Assembly: GCA_032717465.1 (NCBI GenBank)
Contig: CM064671.1
Coordinates: 58,184,864 to 58,248,863 of the forward strand
Source of the DNA: Coenobita brevimanus
Lineage: Eukaryota; Arthropoda; Malacostraca; Decapoda; Coenobitidae
Length of the DNA: 64,000 nucleotides
Reading direction: 5' to 3'
The notes below the pieces were generated by a model. It was not told the origin of the DNA, made no database searches, and saw only the letters and a program-made list of their open reading frames with translations. Positions 34,892-44,575 of this stretch are shown here, piece by piece (the first letter of the stretch is position 1; each line of letters begins with the position of its first letter). A program made the translations under genes and the position numbers.

Positions 34892-37800
34892 ATCAGCTAC
34901 CACATGGTACAAAGTCACTGAGAACTTCGGAAGCAGATTTAATGCTTAATCCAGTCTACATGGTGTTCAGATTGAAATGTCAGATACAGATAAATATCCT
35001 GAATGTTTCATTCAGGATATTTTCATGTATGATAATTTCTACCAGTGTGAGCTTTGTTGCTATAGTAAAAGTCTGAGTATTATTTTTTTCGGAAGGGTGG
35101 GGGATGCTGTAATATAATAATCGCTCTACCAGGCCAAAGAAACAACTTATAATTTTCCACAGCATCCTTTGTTTAGTAAGAGTCCTAGAACACTGTACCC
35201 CAATAATGTATTTAAGTGGAAATCAACACAAAACATTTATCTTTCATTTAGACTATGGTATGAAAAGCAGTCGACAGTTCCGCTTTTACATTTACTTCCA
35301 TTTTTTCATCATTTATTAAACTTCTTGCAGTAGTCAGTCGTATATGTGGAACAGTATATTTCTTTTCTCGGGTGTAAAGTGTAAAACGTTCCCTCTTTCT
35401 TTGTCATATACCAAACACAACCATACTTGTCTACTGCTCTGACCAGCTCCTCGATTGTCTCTGGTCTGGGAGGTAGCCTGGGGAGGGTCAAGGAGGCGAT
35501 GAGACTGCTGCGATATCCCGTCCCCACCACGACACCGAAGAATAACCATACGCCCACCAGGATGTGGTTAGACTGGCTGGTTGAGAGGCGGCCGTAGAGT
35601 CCCTGACCCAAAAGACTGCCCACCATCTCCAGCACCACTGACCCACTATCTAGCACTCCATGACGCTTCTTCCACATTTCTGTCCCCGTGATCTGCATGG
35701 CGGGAAACAGATGGTCATGTACACCATTATTCATAACAGGATAGGTAGAATTAAAATTCACCAAGAACTGAATGTGTAAAAATCACTTATGTAATGTTAT
35801 CATACAAGAATTAATCACTGCCACTGGAAAAATACTAGCGTAGAACAACCTTATAACCAATATAGTAACTAACAATGGTATAAGATAATACCACTTTCAT
35901 AAATAAGTACATTCAGGAGTGAGTCCCTTCAGTATGCTAGGCGAATTGAAATCAGATAAGGGGGTAATATCCCATTCCATGGCCGAGTATTGGGATCCCA
36001 AACCAAAAAAGTTGCTCTAAACAACACTGTATTTATGATGGACATGGCATTTAGGTGAAGAGATACTATTCTGAGAAAATTGGCATTCCGTCATACCCAT
36101 AGGCTCTTAACGGCAACACATGCTAAACCCACTAAGTATCCTGAAATCATCTGAATATTGTTCAACGCACATTTATTCCAGCATACTAAAAATTATAGTT
36201 TAATTTCCGATATGCTGGGGTTCGCAATGAAATAATTATTTTTACTACACAAATACAGTCTTGCGTATCGTGCAGCCACTGAATGACCGGAATCAGTTTT
36301 GTGTGAGTTTTCTAACTTAATACTTAAATACATCCACTGTTAACGTCTTTAATAACAGATATATCCTTACTGACTTTAGCCACCAGAAAGTGAAAATAAT
36401 AAACAGTCATGAACATTGTAACTGGTGTCAAGAATTTTATGACGAAATTTATGTCCATAAGTTGTTCCATGCCCCATGCAGGAAAAGATCTCAGACCCAA
36501 AACAGTAGATAACAGTTCTACAACGTGCCCATCTCAACCATTACCTTGATTAGGATGGCGCATACAATGACTGTGGAGGCCAACATGGCAGCCCACACTT
36601 GGCCACTAAAAGGGTAGTAGAAGCTTAACCAACTAGGCTCTGGAACCGGGGAGGCCATGACGAAGAGAACCATGGTTTGATCATAAACGAACGTGTAGTC
36701 CCACCTGATAGTGTTGAGTAGTTATGAACAATTCATTTAGTATATCTGTCCACTTATATTGCTATCTTACAGTTTCGTTCCACTTCATGACCAAATTATG
36801 ATCGACATAATAATGTGCACTTGATTAAAAAAAAAAAATCAACAGTCTGCAATTATTTTCTTTAAGTGTTTGCATTTGTATTTGATGTATTTCCTTCCCC
36901 TGCTTGTTTTCTCTCTCTCTAAAAAAAAGCAGGGCTTTTTCCTCTGACAATAGCCAGAAGCAACTACAAAAAGACATTCTAGGTCCTTTTATAGAAATAG
37001 TTAAAATTAGTGTGTTACCTCTCAAGTCTCCTGGGAAGAACTGCATACATTATAGTGGTTATAAACGACCTGCGAGCCTCCACTTGGTCTGTCACCTGCA
37101 GCATTAAATGAGTAATCTGTATTTTCGTGGGTAATGGCTAAATAATATGATTCTGACCAGGGAAAGGGTAGTCAAAAATTCTTTACGCTTCTGGAGATTT
37201 ACTAGTGTGATTAGAATGCATGTCAATTTATTATTCTTAATTATTCTAAGAAGAATATCGTTTTGTTTTTACACAATTCTTAGACGGTCTGAAGGTATAA
37301 CTAACCACAACTGTACCTAGAGTAACATGTTTAATGGTTAGTGTACAACGTTCATTTTATACATTATGCTGTGCACTCCTCCACTTAATATTAGAGTTCT
37401 GCTCCACACCGTGTGAGTAAGGGATATATCTGTGGTAAACTTTGCCGTGTTGAAAGAAGTAGGAATTGTGTTATGGATAATTAAAACTATGTGATGTCCT
37501 TTATTTCAGACAAAAAAAAAAAAAAAAAAAAAAACAGATAGATAAGAAATAACTTGTGTCATTGCTTTATCTCATAACTGCTCATGGAGCTCTGCGATGC
37601 AGGTGGAAATATGAAGTGTGAAATGATCAATGTATAATCAATTGTTCATGACTGTGTGTGCAGCACAGGAAATTTCATTCATTCATTCATTGCCAGACGC
37701 CATGTATCCCAGACAGGGTGGCCAAGGGCTTAGAGTTAATTGTTTTACAGGGAGGGGCACTAATCCTCCACCAACCCCACTTGACGTAGGGATGCCAACA

Positions 37801-40800
37801 GCATCTGGTGTTCCCAGGCGGTCACCCATCCAAGTACTAACCAGACCCAACGTTGCTTAACTTCGCTGATCGGACGGGAAGCGGTGTACTCAACGTGGCA
37901 TGGAAATCATTGCTTAATAGAGGCGAGTTGGTGACAAGTCAGAACCATGAAGAACACCACAGTTAAAAGAACAATAGCCATTTATATAAAAAACAAAGAC
38001 TGAAAACAAGGTAGAACAGGAAAAGATAGAAGACTAGAAACCACAGAGGGCAGTGAGAAAATTAAGGATTAATGCAAAACTCTACCGAAAATCTGTGACG
38101 TATCTGGAGCAACGGCAGTCATCCTGCCATGCAGAAGCAAGGGCATAAGAAAGATGAGTGCTTTGAGATATTCCGGCTGATCATCATCATTATCATTATG
38201 AGGGGGGAGAGGGGTCAAATTCCTTGAGGGGTATAGCCTCACCCACCTTCTAACTCTACCCAGGGGAGAGGGCCCTTCGTGTAACCCTCCAGGTAGCGAT
38301 TCTTCTCCGTTCTAAGTATCTCTCAACATGAATGATCGACCTGCTTCAGGCATGAGTTCCGTGGCCTTCCCCTTGGTCTCCTACATCTCGGCTTACTCAC
38401 TCAGAAACCTACCTGTGGGCGGAGTCAACCTCAGGAAAACGGGCCACGTGCCCATATAACTGGAGTTGGAGCAGACATATTATGTGGGTGGTAGGCCTTG
38501 ACTCATTCTCACGGAATAGTTGTTCATTGCATACCCAGCCCTACCAGTGATATCCCATGATCCTGCGAGAGCACTTAGTACCAAAGAAGTTAATTTGCTG
38601 TCTCAAGTCAAAATCTTGGACGAGCGCCTATTTTCGAACTCGTCCAAGATTTTGGCCATATCTTGATACCATGCAAGCTTCATGTTCGCCCACAAACAAA
38701 CAAAGCCAGCCAGCCAATCTCACAACTGAAAACATTACCACTGTACTTGCTTAGCAACGCGGGTGGTAAAAGGGAGCGAGAAAAAGTAATGCCGTACCGT
38801 ATAAGAAACAGTTACGGTGATATCAGAGCAAGAATGAGGAGGGCTGGACGAAGAAGAACTCTAACAAAAATTTTGGGCAAAGTATTTGAAAACAAAGTGG
38901 AAGAATCTGAATTGGAGATTTCATAGTTCTTGGAATGAATGAAATTGTTTACAGCACGATAAAGAACAGATTTATCACCTGGGAAGACACATAAATGAAC
39001 GTGATTCAGAGGTAGTTTGGTTTTGGTACCTTTTCAAACAAATATCTTGTTTTGAAACGAAATAGAGCAAGCATGACGAGACCATTGCTCTTTTGCAGCT
39101 CCTAAAAGCCGAGCATTGGAATGGCGTGACATAAGCTCAGGACGGGCATAATCGGTGGGGAGATGTGGTGAAGGGTTGGTGGGGAGGTGTTGGGGGTTGT
39201 GGATAGGGTGGGGGAGGTGGAGGATGGGGTAAGAGTGATGGGTGGGGGCGGTTGGGTGGGGGATGGGGGGGTTGTGGTGGGAGTACAGTGGGAGGGTGGG
39301 GTGGGGGATGGGGGTTGGAGCATAGGTGTTGTTGTCGGACTGGGAGGAAGGGGGTGCGTGACCGCATAATTATGCGGACACCCGTCTTTTCTTTTTTTGG
39401 CCTTAGTACCGTCGTATAGCTTATGCGATTTACATGGCATGGAAAAAGAAAGTATGCCTCCATGCTTCTTGAACAATTTCTATTAAACACAAACACTCAG
39501 ACGGATGTTGGCCATATAAGCAGTAACCATTGCAGGGACTTGCAAATAACTCTGCTTGCCGCCTTCCAATCAGCAGTCCCAAAATATAACAGATGTTGCT
39601 AGCTGGAATGGACCAAAGGCTTTTCACGAACAACAGGAAAAGTTTCAGAAATAAGATATCACTCAGAGGATGCCATTGTAAGCAGAGTAGCAAAATGTGG
39701 TGGAAGGGGGAGGTATATGAGGTGCTGCGGGAAAGGAAGAAGATAAGGCAGCCTAATGACAGAGGGCAGGGGGACATGGTGGCTTTTTTTTTTTTTTTTT
39801 TTTTTTTTTACCACCGTCTCAGGGATTAATATGTTATAAATTGAAAAAGACAGACAGATAAATGTAGAGACACACATACTGTAATTAATTGACGGTAGAT
39901 AGGAGCAAGTATTTCTTCAAGGTCACTTGGAATACATGTAAGGTGCTGTACTGTACAAGCTGCTAGAGATCAGTGAGAACAGATGAGATATTGGTATAGT
40001 CACCAGGTGGATCAGTGAATGGATGGGAGAATCAGAAGGTGGTAGTGAACAGTGAAACCATCCTTCACAGATACATCCATTTTGCGTGACGGGAGAAATC
40101 CTATGAATGTATTCCACTTAAGAACAGTTATTATTTTTGTTTTAACAAACAGAATTAAGGAGTGAGGAAGCAGCGCAAGTATACTTAGAGAACCAAGACA
40201 TTCTGAAGTCAAAGTGTAGAGAACTCAGAAGATTCAAGTTCAGGAATACGCGAGTATTTTTGTTTGCTTGACATATTTACAACAACTACCTTTGGGTTTG
40301 AAATGGCGATAGAGGATTTACGAGGATACAGATAAAGGCTTACCGTTCGTAGTATCAAAGAACTAAATCTGTTTGAGGAAACAGAGGAGAGGTAAACATT
40401 TTTTTTTTCTTTTTACCAGAAAGTATGATGTGCAATGTGCATGTACCTTTGTACAGAAATTTACGGAGATTATGCTAAACTACTGTGTTACTGAAAAAGT
40501 GAGAAAATTGATCCAAAGGAAGTGCTCAGGAATTAGGTCATGATGGTTAGTGAAACCGAATCGCCAGGTTATACAATATGACAACCTGTTTATGTGCGGA
40601 GGATGCTTTGAAGAGCAAGAATATAATTATGATGTCATATGGCAAATAAATGCAATAATAAAATGAGTTGTGAATGTTTTATTAACATAAGAGACATTTA
40701 ACACTTTACATCATACCTGTATTCCCTCCCACTCATTTTACCCGAATGATGATGTAACTCATTACTTACCTCTCCCCAGTTCCTTGAAGGCAACACGCGG

Positions 40801-41750
40801 ATAATAAAATTGAGGGCTTCACTCAAGGTTGCAAGCTGATTATAGTCGATGCCTGAGTACCTGGTAATGTTCCCTTCCTCTGACGTCATCCAATATGGTT
40901 CATAGGGTAAAGCCGTCACGTTCACCGTAGCACCATGAAAGCTGCCAATTATCGTGTGATTAAAGTTAAACTAAATAGGCTGACAATTAATCTTAGCATT
41001 AGTTGCACAATACTTCTTAATGTAATTCCGCACATTAAAACGAGTGTTGACCTATACTTTCATTTTTTCTGAATTACCTTTGAAGTAACTAAGAAGAAAT
41101 ACCCAACACATTACCACTAATAGGCTACGGGAATCAAACCCGCGACTCTCAGGTGGGAGCCAGACAGCAATCCACTGCCCCACGATCAGATATTGGATGA
41201 TTTTCCTGTGTAAAGTACATGTTTCTCTCTTCATTCGGACTTGCCGTAAGTGCTTGGGATAGATTGGAAGTATCTGCTTGCCCGAGAGCCAGGGGGTTAT
41301 CTAAGCCTCTTCAGGCTCACAGTGGTGGCGAAGGGACATTGGTAACAAGATTTTGATAATGTGAGATAACTCTTACTTGGTCGTGGTGTCGTGGAGTATT
41401 ACCTGGCTCTCACCTGAGAGTCCCGGTTTCGATTCTCGGCATAGTGGTAATGTATTGGATGATTTTTCCTGTGTAAAGTACAGGTTACTTTCTTCATTAA
41501 GATGTAGCACATATCTATAAAAAAAAAAAAAAAAAAGCATGAACTAATATTCATACCAATAAGCATAAATTTCTTACATGAAAAAAAAAAAAAAATGCCA
41601 GATGTAATTTATGATAAGTACTTGCGGTATTTGAGAGGAAAGAGACTGTGATGGGTGAGGAACCGGAGACCTGTGGCGGGGGACCAGGAAGCCACTTGGA
41701 CCATCCGGGCACCCGTTGGAGTATAGGGCAGGTGCACGAATATGTCAGCC
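28984..41750 (-). CDS. Divergent ionotropic receptor gene (eight 3' exons recognised)
   Basis: Exons on the minus strand, in transcript order: 41,622-41,750; 40,770-40,941; 37,019-37,095; 36,545-36,704; 35,427-35,692; 33,384-33,521; 29,405-29,591; 28,984-29,268. All seven introns are GT-AG and every junction phase agrees, giving 470 residues plus stop. Numbering from the first full codon: pre-S1 1-43; S1 about 44-158 with LPYEPYW and RYSGIDY; TM1 about 159-178; pore and TM2 about 197-246 with GTGYRSSLIASL; S2 about 250-425; TM3 about 429-451; tail to 470. This is the architecture of arthropod ionotropic receptors, ligand-gated cation channels mostly used in chemosensation, and it lacks a large amino-terminal domain. 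The N-terminal exons are missing from my reading. Introns are filled with transposons. Confidence 0.88.
29405..29591 (-). CDS. IR exon g: S2 lobe end
   Basis: Acceptor tgtcctcag|G, donor CAG|gtaggt (phase 0). It encodes QSHAGGHLNMELTISKHFLR, then GSSPLYLGREGMFNMHMAWP and ends MVLRIVSQ, the conserved 'Y-x-G-R-E' and 'IPHDAPYK' region that precedes the last membrane helix. Confidence 0.9.
29940..32520 (-). mobile_element. CR1-like LINE in IR intron, decayed
   Basis: Lies in the intron between exons f and g, on the gene's own strand. 3' to 5' on the plus axis: C-terminal block (29,989-30,477, ESKAFRLINSPPLTGF and MCATGQIWNCL), reverse transcriptase (30,662-31,081, AISGGVPQGFVL and SYADDSTLHL; 31,232-31,516, KAYGPDGVPSVIIKN) and endonuclease (about 31,900-32,500, SPLGSSDHSII). 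Many stops and frameshifts are present. The short piece at 6,020-6,282 belongs to the same family. Confidence 0.83.
32521..33383. other. Intron sequence, no feature seen
   Basis: AT-rich intronic sequence between the CR1-like LINE and exon f. No reading frame or repeat that I can support. Confidence 0.5.
33384..33521 (-). CDS. IR exon f: S2 lobe
   Basis: Acceptor tttgcag|A, donor AAAAA|gtgagt. It encodes VTLDSSGSSFKTYLLSSESS, then LFRAMGNLIQLGFDNIKGL and ends QK with a split Lys. The SFK-x5-SESSLF arrangement corresponds to the S2 segment after the TM2 linker. Confidence 0.82.
33522..35426. other. Intron e-f with a (CA)n tract
   Basis: Intronic. It contains a (CA)n microsatellite at about 34,825-34,889. 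Two open stretches on the gene strand (33,703-33,927 and 34,270-34,491) were considered as exons and dropped because the phase-consistent chain skips them. Confidence 0.6.
35427..35692 (-). CDS. IR exon e: pore, TM2 and start of S2
   Basis: Acceptor cgccatgcag|ATC, donor GACAA|gtatgg. It encodes the pore-lining stretch and SNHILVGVWLFFGVVVGTGY followed by RSSLIASL, the most conserved IR segment, then PETIEELVRAVD. A longer unspliced frame exists, but the donor at 35,426 is supported because exon f completes the Lys codon and continues the family pattern VDK-VTL. Confidence 0.88.
36545..36704 (-). CDS. IR exon d: end of S1 and TM1
   Basis: Acceptor actatcag|GTGG, donor AAG|gtaatg. It encodes WDYTFVYDQTMVLFVMASP, then WLSFYYPFSGQVWAAML and a hydrophobic run to ILIK, which is the first transmembrane segment. 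Confidence 0.88.
37019..37095 (-). CDS. IR exon c: S1 continuation
   Basis: A 77-base exon, acceptor aatgctgcag|GTGAC, donor GAGAG|gtaaca. It encodes VTDQVEARRSFITTIMYAVL and PRRLE, and the split Arg codon is completed by exon d. It fits between exon b (ends NWGE) and exon d (starts WDYTFV) in phase and in the family pattern. Confidence 0.8.
37507..37531. repeat. Poly(A) run
   Basis: A tract of about 24 A in the b-c intron. No element body could be attached to it. Confidence 0.8.
37673..37911 (-). mobile_element. 5S-rRNA-derived SINE with LINE-like 3' tail
   Basis: On the minus strand the element starts with about 120 bases resembling a whole 5S rRNA (37,790-37,911). The internal pol III promoter is recognisable: GAAGTTAAGCAACG (A box) and GGATGGGTGACCGCCTGGGA (C box). 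A body of about 100 bases follows, then GGCCACCCTGTCTGGGAT..GGCGTCTGGCAAT and an (ATGA)n tail. The last 40 bases match the 3' end of the RTE-like LINE in this window (GGCCACCCCAAACGGGAT..GGCGTCTGGCAAT at about 17,111-17,141). SINEs that share a 3' end with a LINE are thought to use its enzyme. Located in the b-c intron of the receptor gene. Confidence 0.82.
38178..38600 (-). mobile_element. RTE-type LINE 3' fragment
   Basis: Minus-strand remnant of a C-terminal coding region: LYGHVARFPEVDSAHR, then RGRPRNSCLKQVDHSC after a frame change, with the tail region reading ATAATGATAATGATGATG. The family differs from the RTE-like copies 1-3. Confidence 0.65.
38860..40090 (-). mobile_element. Scattered CR1-like LINE fragments
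   Basis: Pieces at about 38,890-39,100 and 39,870-40,090 align in nucleotide pattern with 31,700-31,900 and 32,220-32,340 of the CR1-like element (for example GGAGATTTCA..GAATGAA, and GATGCTGTACAAGCTGCT versus GGTGCTGTACTGTACAAGCTGCT). They are separated by a G-rich stretch and by other DNA including a poly(T) run at 39,784-39,809. Heavily decayed. Confidence 0.55.
39165..39370 (+). repeat. G-rich GGTGGGG/GGGGGTT tract
   Basis: About 200 bases with strongly G-biased plus strand, many GGG and GGGG runs separated by T or GT. Apparent Pro/Thr-rich frames on the minus strand result from composition. Confidence 0.75.
40091..40769. other. Intron sequence, no feature seen
   Basis: AT-rich end of the b-c intron. 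I see no coding or repeat feature. Confidence 0.5.
40770..40941 (-). CDS. IR exon b: S1 ligand-binding lobe
   Basis: Acceptor attggcag|C, donor GAG|gtaagt. Encodes FHGATVNVTALPYEPYW, RYSGIDYNQLATLSEALNF and ends RNWGE. The TALPYEPYW and SGIDY blocks are the first beta strand and first helix of the glutamate-receptor S1 lobe. Two N-glycosylation sequons (NVT, NIT) are present. Confidence 0.88.
41085..41200 (-). repeat. tRNA-derived SINE (minus)
   Basis: On the minus strand: A-box TGGGGCAGTGG and, about 40 bases on, B-box GGTTTGATTCC (one mismatch to consensus), with CACCTGAGAGTCGCGGG between them. This is a clear tRNA-like pol III head in the a-b intron. Confidence 0.7.
41370..41537 (+). repeat. 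tRNA-derived SINE (plus) with poly(A) tail
   Basis: Related to the minus copy 200 bases to the left. CACCTGAGAGTCCCGG is followed by a B-box-like GTTTCGATTCTC, a body (GTATTGGATGATTTTTCCTG) and an A-run at 41,519-41,537. The two copies form an inverted pair inside one short intron. Confidence 0.65.
41622..41750 (-). CDS. IR exon a: pre-S1 segment
   Basis: Acceptor gtgtaaag then G|GCTGAC; donor CGCAA|gtactt; the exon ends after two bases of a codon. It encodes ADIFVHLPYTPTGARMVQVA and continues through SWSPATGLRF to PLKYR. The pattern 'R-V-A-S-W-x-x-x-x-G-L' just before S1 is typical of crustacean IRs. An in-frame TAA sits just upstream of the acceptor, and the acceptor lacks a clear pyrimidine tract, so its exact edge is the least certain of the set. 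Confidence 0.78.
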
Positions 41751-42139
41751 CTTTACACCAATATCCATGATTGATATACTTTGTCAGATAAGCTTCAAGT
41801 TTATATGATTCAGGTACATGAATACATTATATAATTCATAGCACATATTAATCTCTGAATCAAATTACATATTAATTCTCTCCCTCCCTGCCTCTTATTC
41901 ACCTTCACTTAGCATCGAAATTATCGAGTGAATTGCATATACGACGATATTGTGATGTACAGTGATGTGCAATATATATAGCTGATTAATATATAAGGGT
42001 GTGTGTAGATATGTTCATTACATCATCAACACTGGTACATTAATCAGTAGAAGAGGATTTTAAAGACTTTAGTAGATGATCATACTGCTGAGTATTTTGA
42101 GCTTCAGTTTATTGAATGTGTGGTCATCTTAGGGGTAGA
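41751..42139. other. No exon recognised upstream of the receptor
   Basis: The missing N-terminal exons of the receptor should lie upstream (right) of 41,750. I see no stretch here with a plausible coding frame and donor site. Confidence 0.4.
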
Positions 42140-42790
42140 GATGAAATTCTTCTGCCACAACTACTACTACTACTGCCATTTATAAAGCTTTGCCATATAA
42201 ATGGCGAAGTTTTCTGCTTTCGTCAGTATTATTCATATTATTTTTGTTATTTCTCTTTGCTCTTTGTTCTCTTCCATCTTCATGCTGTTATAAATGAAGG
42301 TATCCTAGGAAACACCATATATATGTGCCAAAGTAATTTACCTTGCCCTATTTTTAAAGGTGATACACCCATTTTTTTACATAACTGCATATTTAAAAAT
42401 GAAATATCTCAGAAACTAATTGAGATACAGATATTGACTGAAAATCCTATGATAAAAATGTTTGCTGAATAGTTTTGGCTTAATATCTTGCCATTTACCC
42501 TACTGAAAAGTACCGAATTCATATCTGCTCAGTTTTTGTGTGTTTGTTTGAACTACGTTTCAGAAAAAACCACTAAAGCTTTAAAGCTGCAACTTTCCAG
42601 ATATTTAGCTATGGTCCCTCTTGTGATCTGAAAGGAATATAGTAACAATTAAGCATACAGTTAGCCAGGTATTGAGACAAAGGTAAAATTTACAAATGCT
42701 CTCTTCGAAACCTTTGTCTTCAGATTCCTTGTTGATATTACACAAGAAGTTCCCTTAGGGTGTTCAGATCTGTCTATATTTAATACAGTT
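42140..42790. repeat. Tandem unit U1 (about 620 bp)
   Basis: Contains ATGAAGGTATCCTAGG, ATATCTCAGAAACTAATTG, a TTGCCATTTACC block and CCTTTGTCTTCAGATTCC, in the same order as the next unit. Divergence is roughly 20-25%. No gene inside. Confidence 0.7.
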
Positions 42791-42799
42791 ATCATAATC

Positions 42800-43420
42800 T
42801 ATACAACTAATAATGGCAAAGCTTCCTTCTTGTGGCTAGGCAGTAAGACAATGTTGCTAGTCATTCTTTATCTTTGAACATGATTTTCCTTTGATGTTGA
42901 TGATACAACACATGAAGGTACCCTAGGGTAACTCAAATCCTTGTGCTAATATATAAATGATCTTGACCCATTTTGTAAGGTGATATGTTGATTCTAAAAA
43001 CCGCACATTTGAAATTAAAATATCTCAGATACTACTGTAATTGAGATATAAATATTTTCTTGAAAATCCAATGATAGAAATGTTTGGTGAATAGTTTTAC
43101 CTTAATATTTTGCCATTTACCTAAACGAATAGTACCGAATGAATATCTGCTTTTCTTTTGCAACAAGTTTTAGAGAAAACCACAAAAGTGCTAAAGCTGC
43201 AATTTTCCAGACATATAGCTGTGATACCTATAATGATCTGAAAGGAATATGGTTACAGTTAAGCATACAGTTAGCCATTAATTGAGATAAACGTAATATT
43301 TACACATACGTTTTTCGACACCTTTGTCTTCAGATCCCTTGTTGATGTTACACAAGTTACCTAAGGGTCTTTAGATTTTGTTTATATTATTTATACCTTG
43401 TATATTATTTCGGGGAGAGA
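42800..43420. repeat. Tandem unit U2 (about 620 bp)
   Basis: Second copy: ATGAAGGTACCCTAGG, ATATCTCAGATACTACTG, TTGCCATTTACC and CCTTTGTCTTCAGATCCC. It runs directly up to the cold-shock locus. Confidence 0.7.
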
Positions 43421-43436
43421 GATACTATCGACAGCC

Positions 43437-44575
43437 ATGGACGGCACATCTGCTATTGTCTCTGACCCGTTGAGGGCGGCATCCAGCAGACCACAGCCTC
43501 CAGTGGACCAGAAGATCAGAGGGACTGTGGTTTGTATTAATGCCAGGGCAGGGTATGGCTTCATCAAGCTCCAGGATACTGGCGTTGATGTTTTTCTGCA
43601 TTCCCATGCCATCGTTAAACCAAGCCCACGGCACCTCCAATGATCCCTTGGGGATGGCGAGATGGTGGAGTTTAGTTTCTTAGGGACTCATAAGGGTCCT
43701 GAGGCTCGGGATGTTACTGGGCTGGGAGGTGTGGCTGTGCAGGGTTCTGCCCATGCATGGCAACATCTCACGGCCCTGGGATGGCAGGCCAGAGATCCTG
43801 TGAGTCCTGGGGAGATAAATACCGTTGTGCAAATGTGCATCATGATGGCAAAGGCTTTTTGCAGGGGTGACAAGGGGGCTTTGCATGTTTTTCTGCCCAA
43901 GATCTTTGAGGTGAATAGGCTGCCTTGCCTTGTCATCGCCAAGTGCTTTGCCTGTGATGTACACTCTGTCCCTTGCTGATGGGAGCACCAGGCCCGGTAG
44001 CCTGCTGCCCCCGCACAACACCGCAGAAGAGGCTGGGGCTGGAGATTTGTCTCAACAGAAGGACTGCCACCGCAATCACCAACCTGCCTTCGGATATGGA
44101 CATGGCAAACACCATGACAGAAATTCAGCATCCGCCGTCAGAGACCAAGAACTCTTCTGCCTCCGTCACCATGGCCAAGGATGCGTCAACAAGGTCCTTG
44201 GCTGAGGAGGAGGTCAATGAGCTCTCCCCTCCTCTGGCAGTGGAAGGCAACCCTTCTTGCCCTCCCATCATGGACCACAAAGATCGGTTGGACATGTCCT
44301 CCTCCCAGCATTTTCTGTGGCCCTTGACACCCACACCTGGTTGTACCAGCTTGGAGCCAAGATCTACTCCAACCTCAACGATCTGCTCCAGGCTGCTGAC
44401 CTGGCTGAGGATATCCGACCCGTCTTGTTTGCCAGAGGGGAGGATGTGCGTCTGGCCGATCTATAAACCTTCTACCATATATTGCCTCCATGTTTCGCCT
44501 CTTAGAATGGCCGTCATGTACAGTGCTGGCGCGGCTATGAAGTTTTGTTACCCTCCAGAATCTTATTTGCCCTAA
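43437..44575 (+). pseudogene. Cold-shock-domain (Y-box-like) intronless locus, decayed
   Basis: ATG at 43,437 in a GCCATGG context. After a leader of about 25 residues it encodes a cold-shock domain with GYGFIKLQDTG (RNP1) and DVFLHSHAI (RNP2). An in-frame TGA at 43,641-43,643 follows, then the same frame continues with LGDGEMVEFSF and ARDVTGLGGVAVQGS, which correspond to the GDGE-x-VEF and NVTGPGG-x-PVQGS segments of animal Y-box proteins. This frame ends at 43,979. Reading then continues in other frames to about 44,575, with a Leu-rich piece (LYQLGAKIYSNLNDLLQAAD). The A-run at about 44,611-44,621 could be a retrocopy poly(A) tail. Y-box proteins bind single-stranded nucleic acid. This copy looks dead, but the CSD could be part of a dispersed mobile unit. 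Confidence 0.7.

Noticed and set aside
35309..35426. Extension of receptor exon e to the next stop codon
   Set aside because: The unspliced frame ends in CKKFNK and loses the S2 pattern; splicing at GACAA|gtatgg restores it exactly.
37790..37911. Functional 5S rRNA gene
   Set aside because: The sequence is diverged at the 5' end and is fused to a SINE body and LINE-like tail, with no T-run terminator right after the 5S part.
41085..41200. Functional tRNA gene
   Set aside because: A- and B-boxes are present, but the flanking stems do not form a convincing acceptor arm, and a related copy with a poly(A) tail lies next to it; SINE is the better call.
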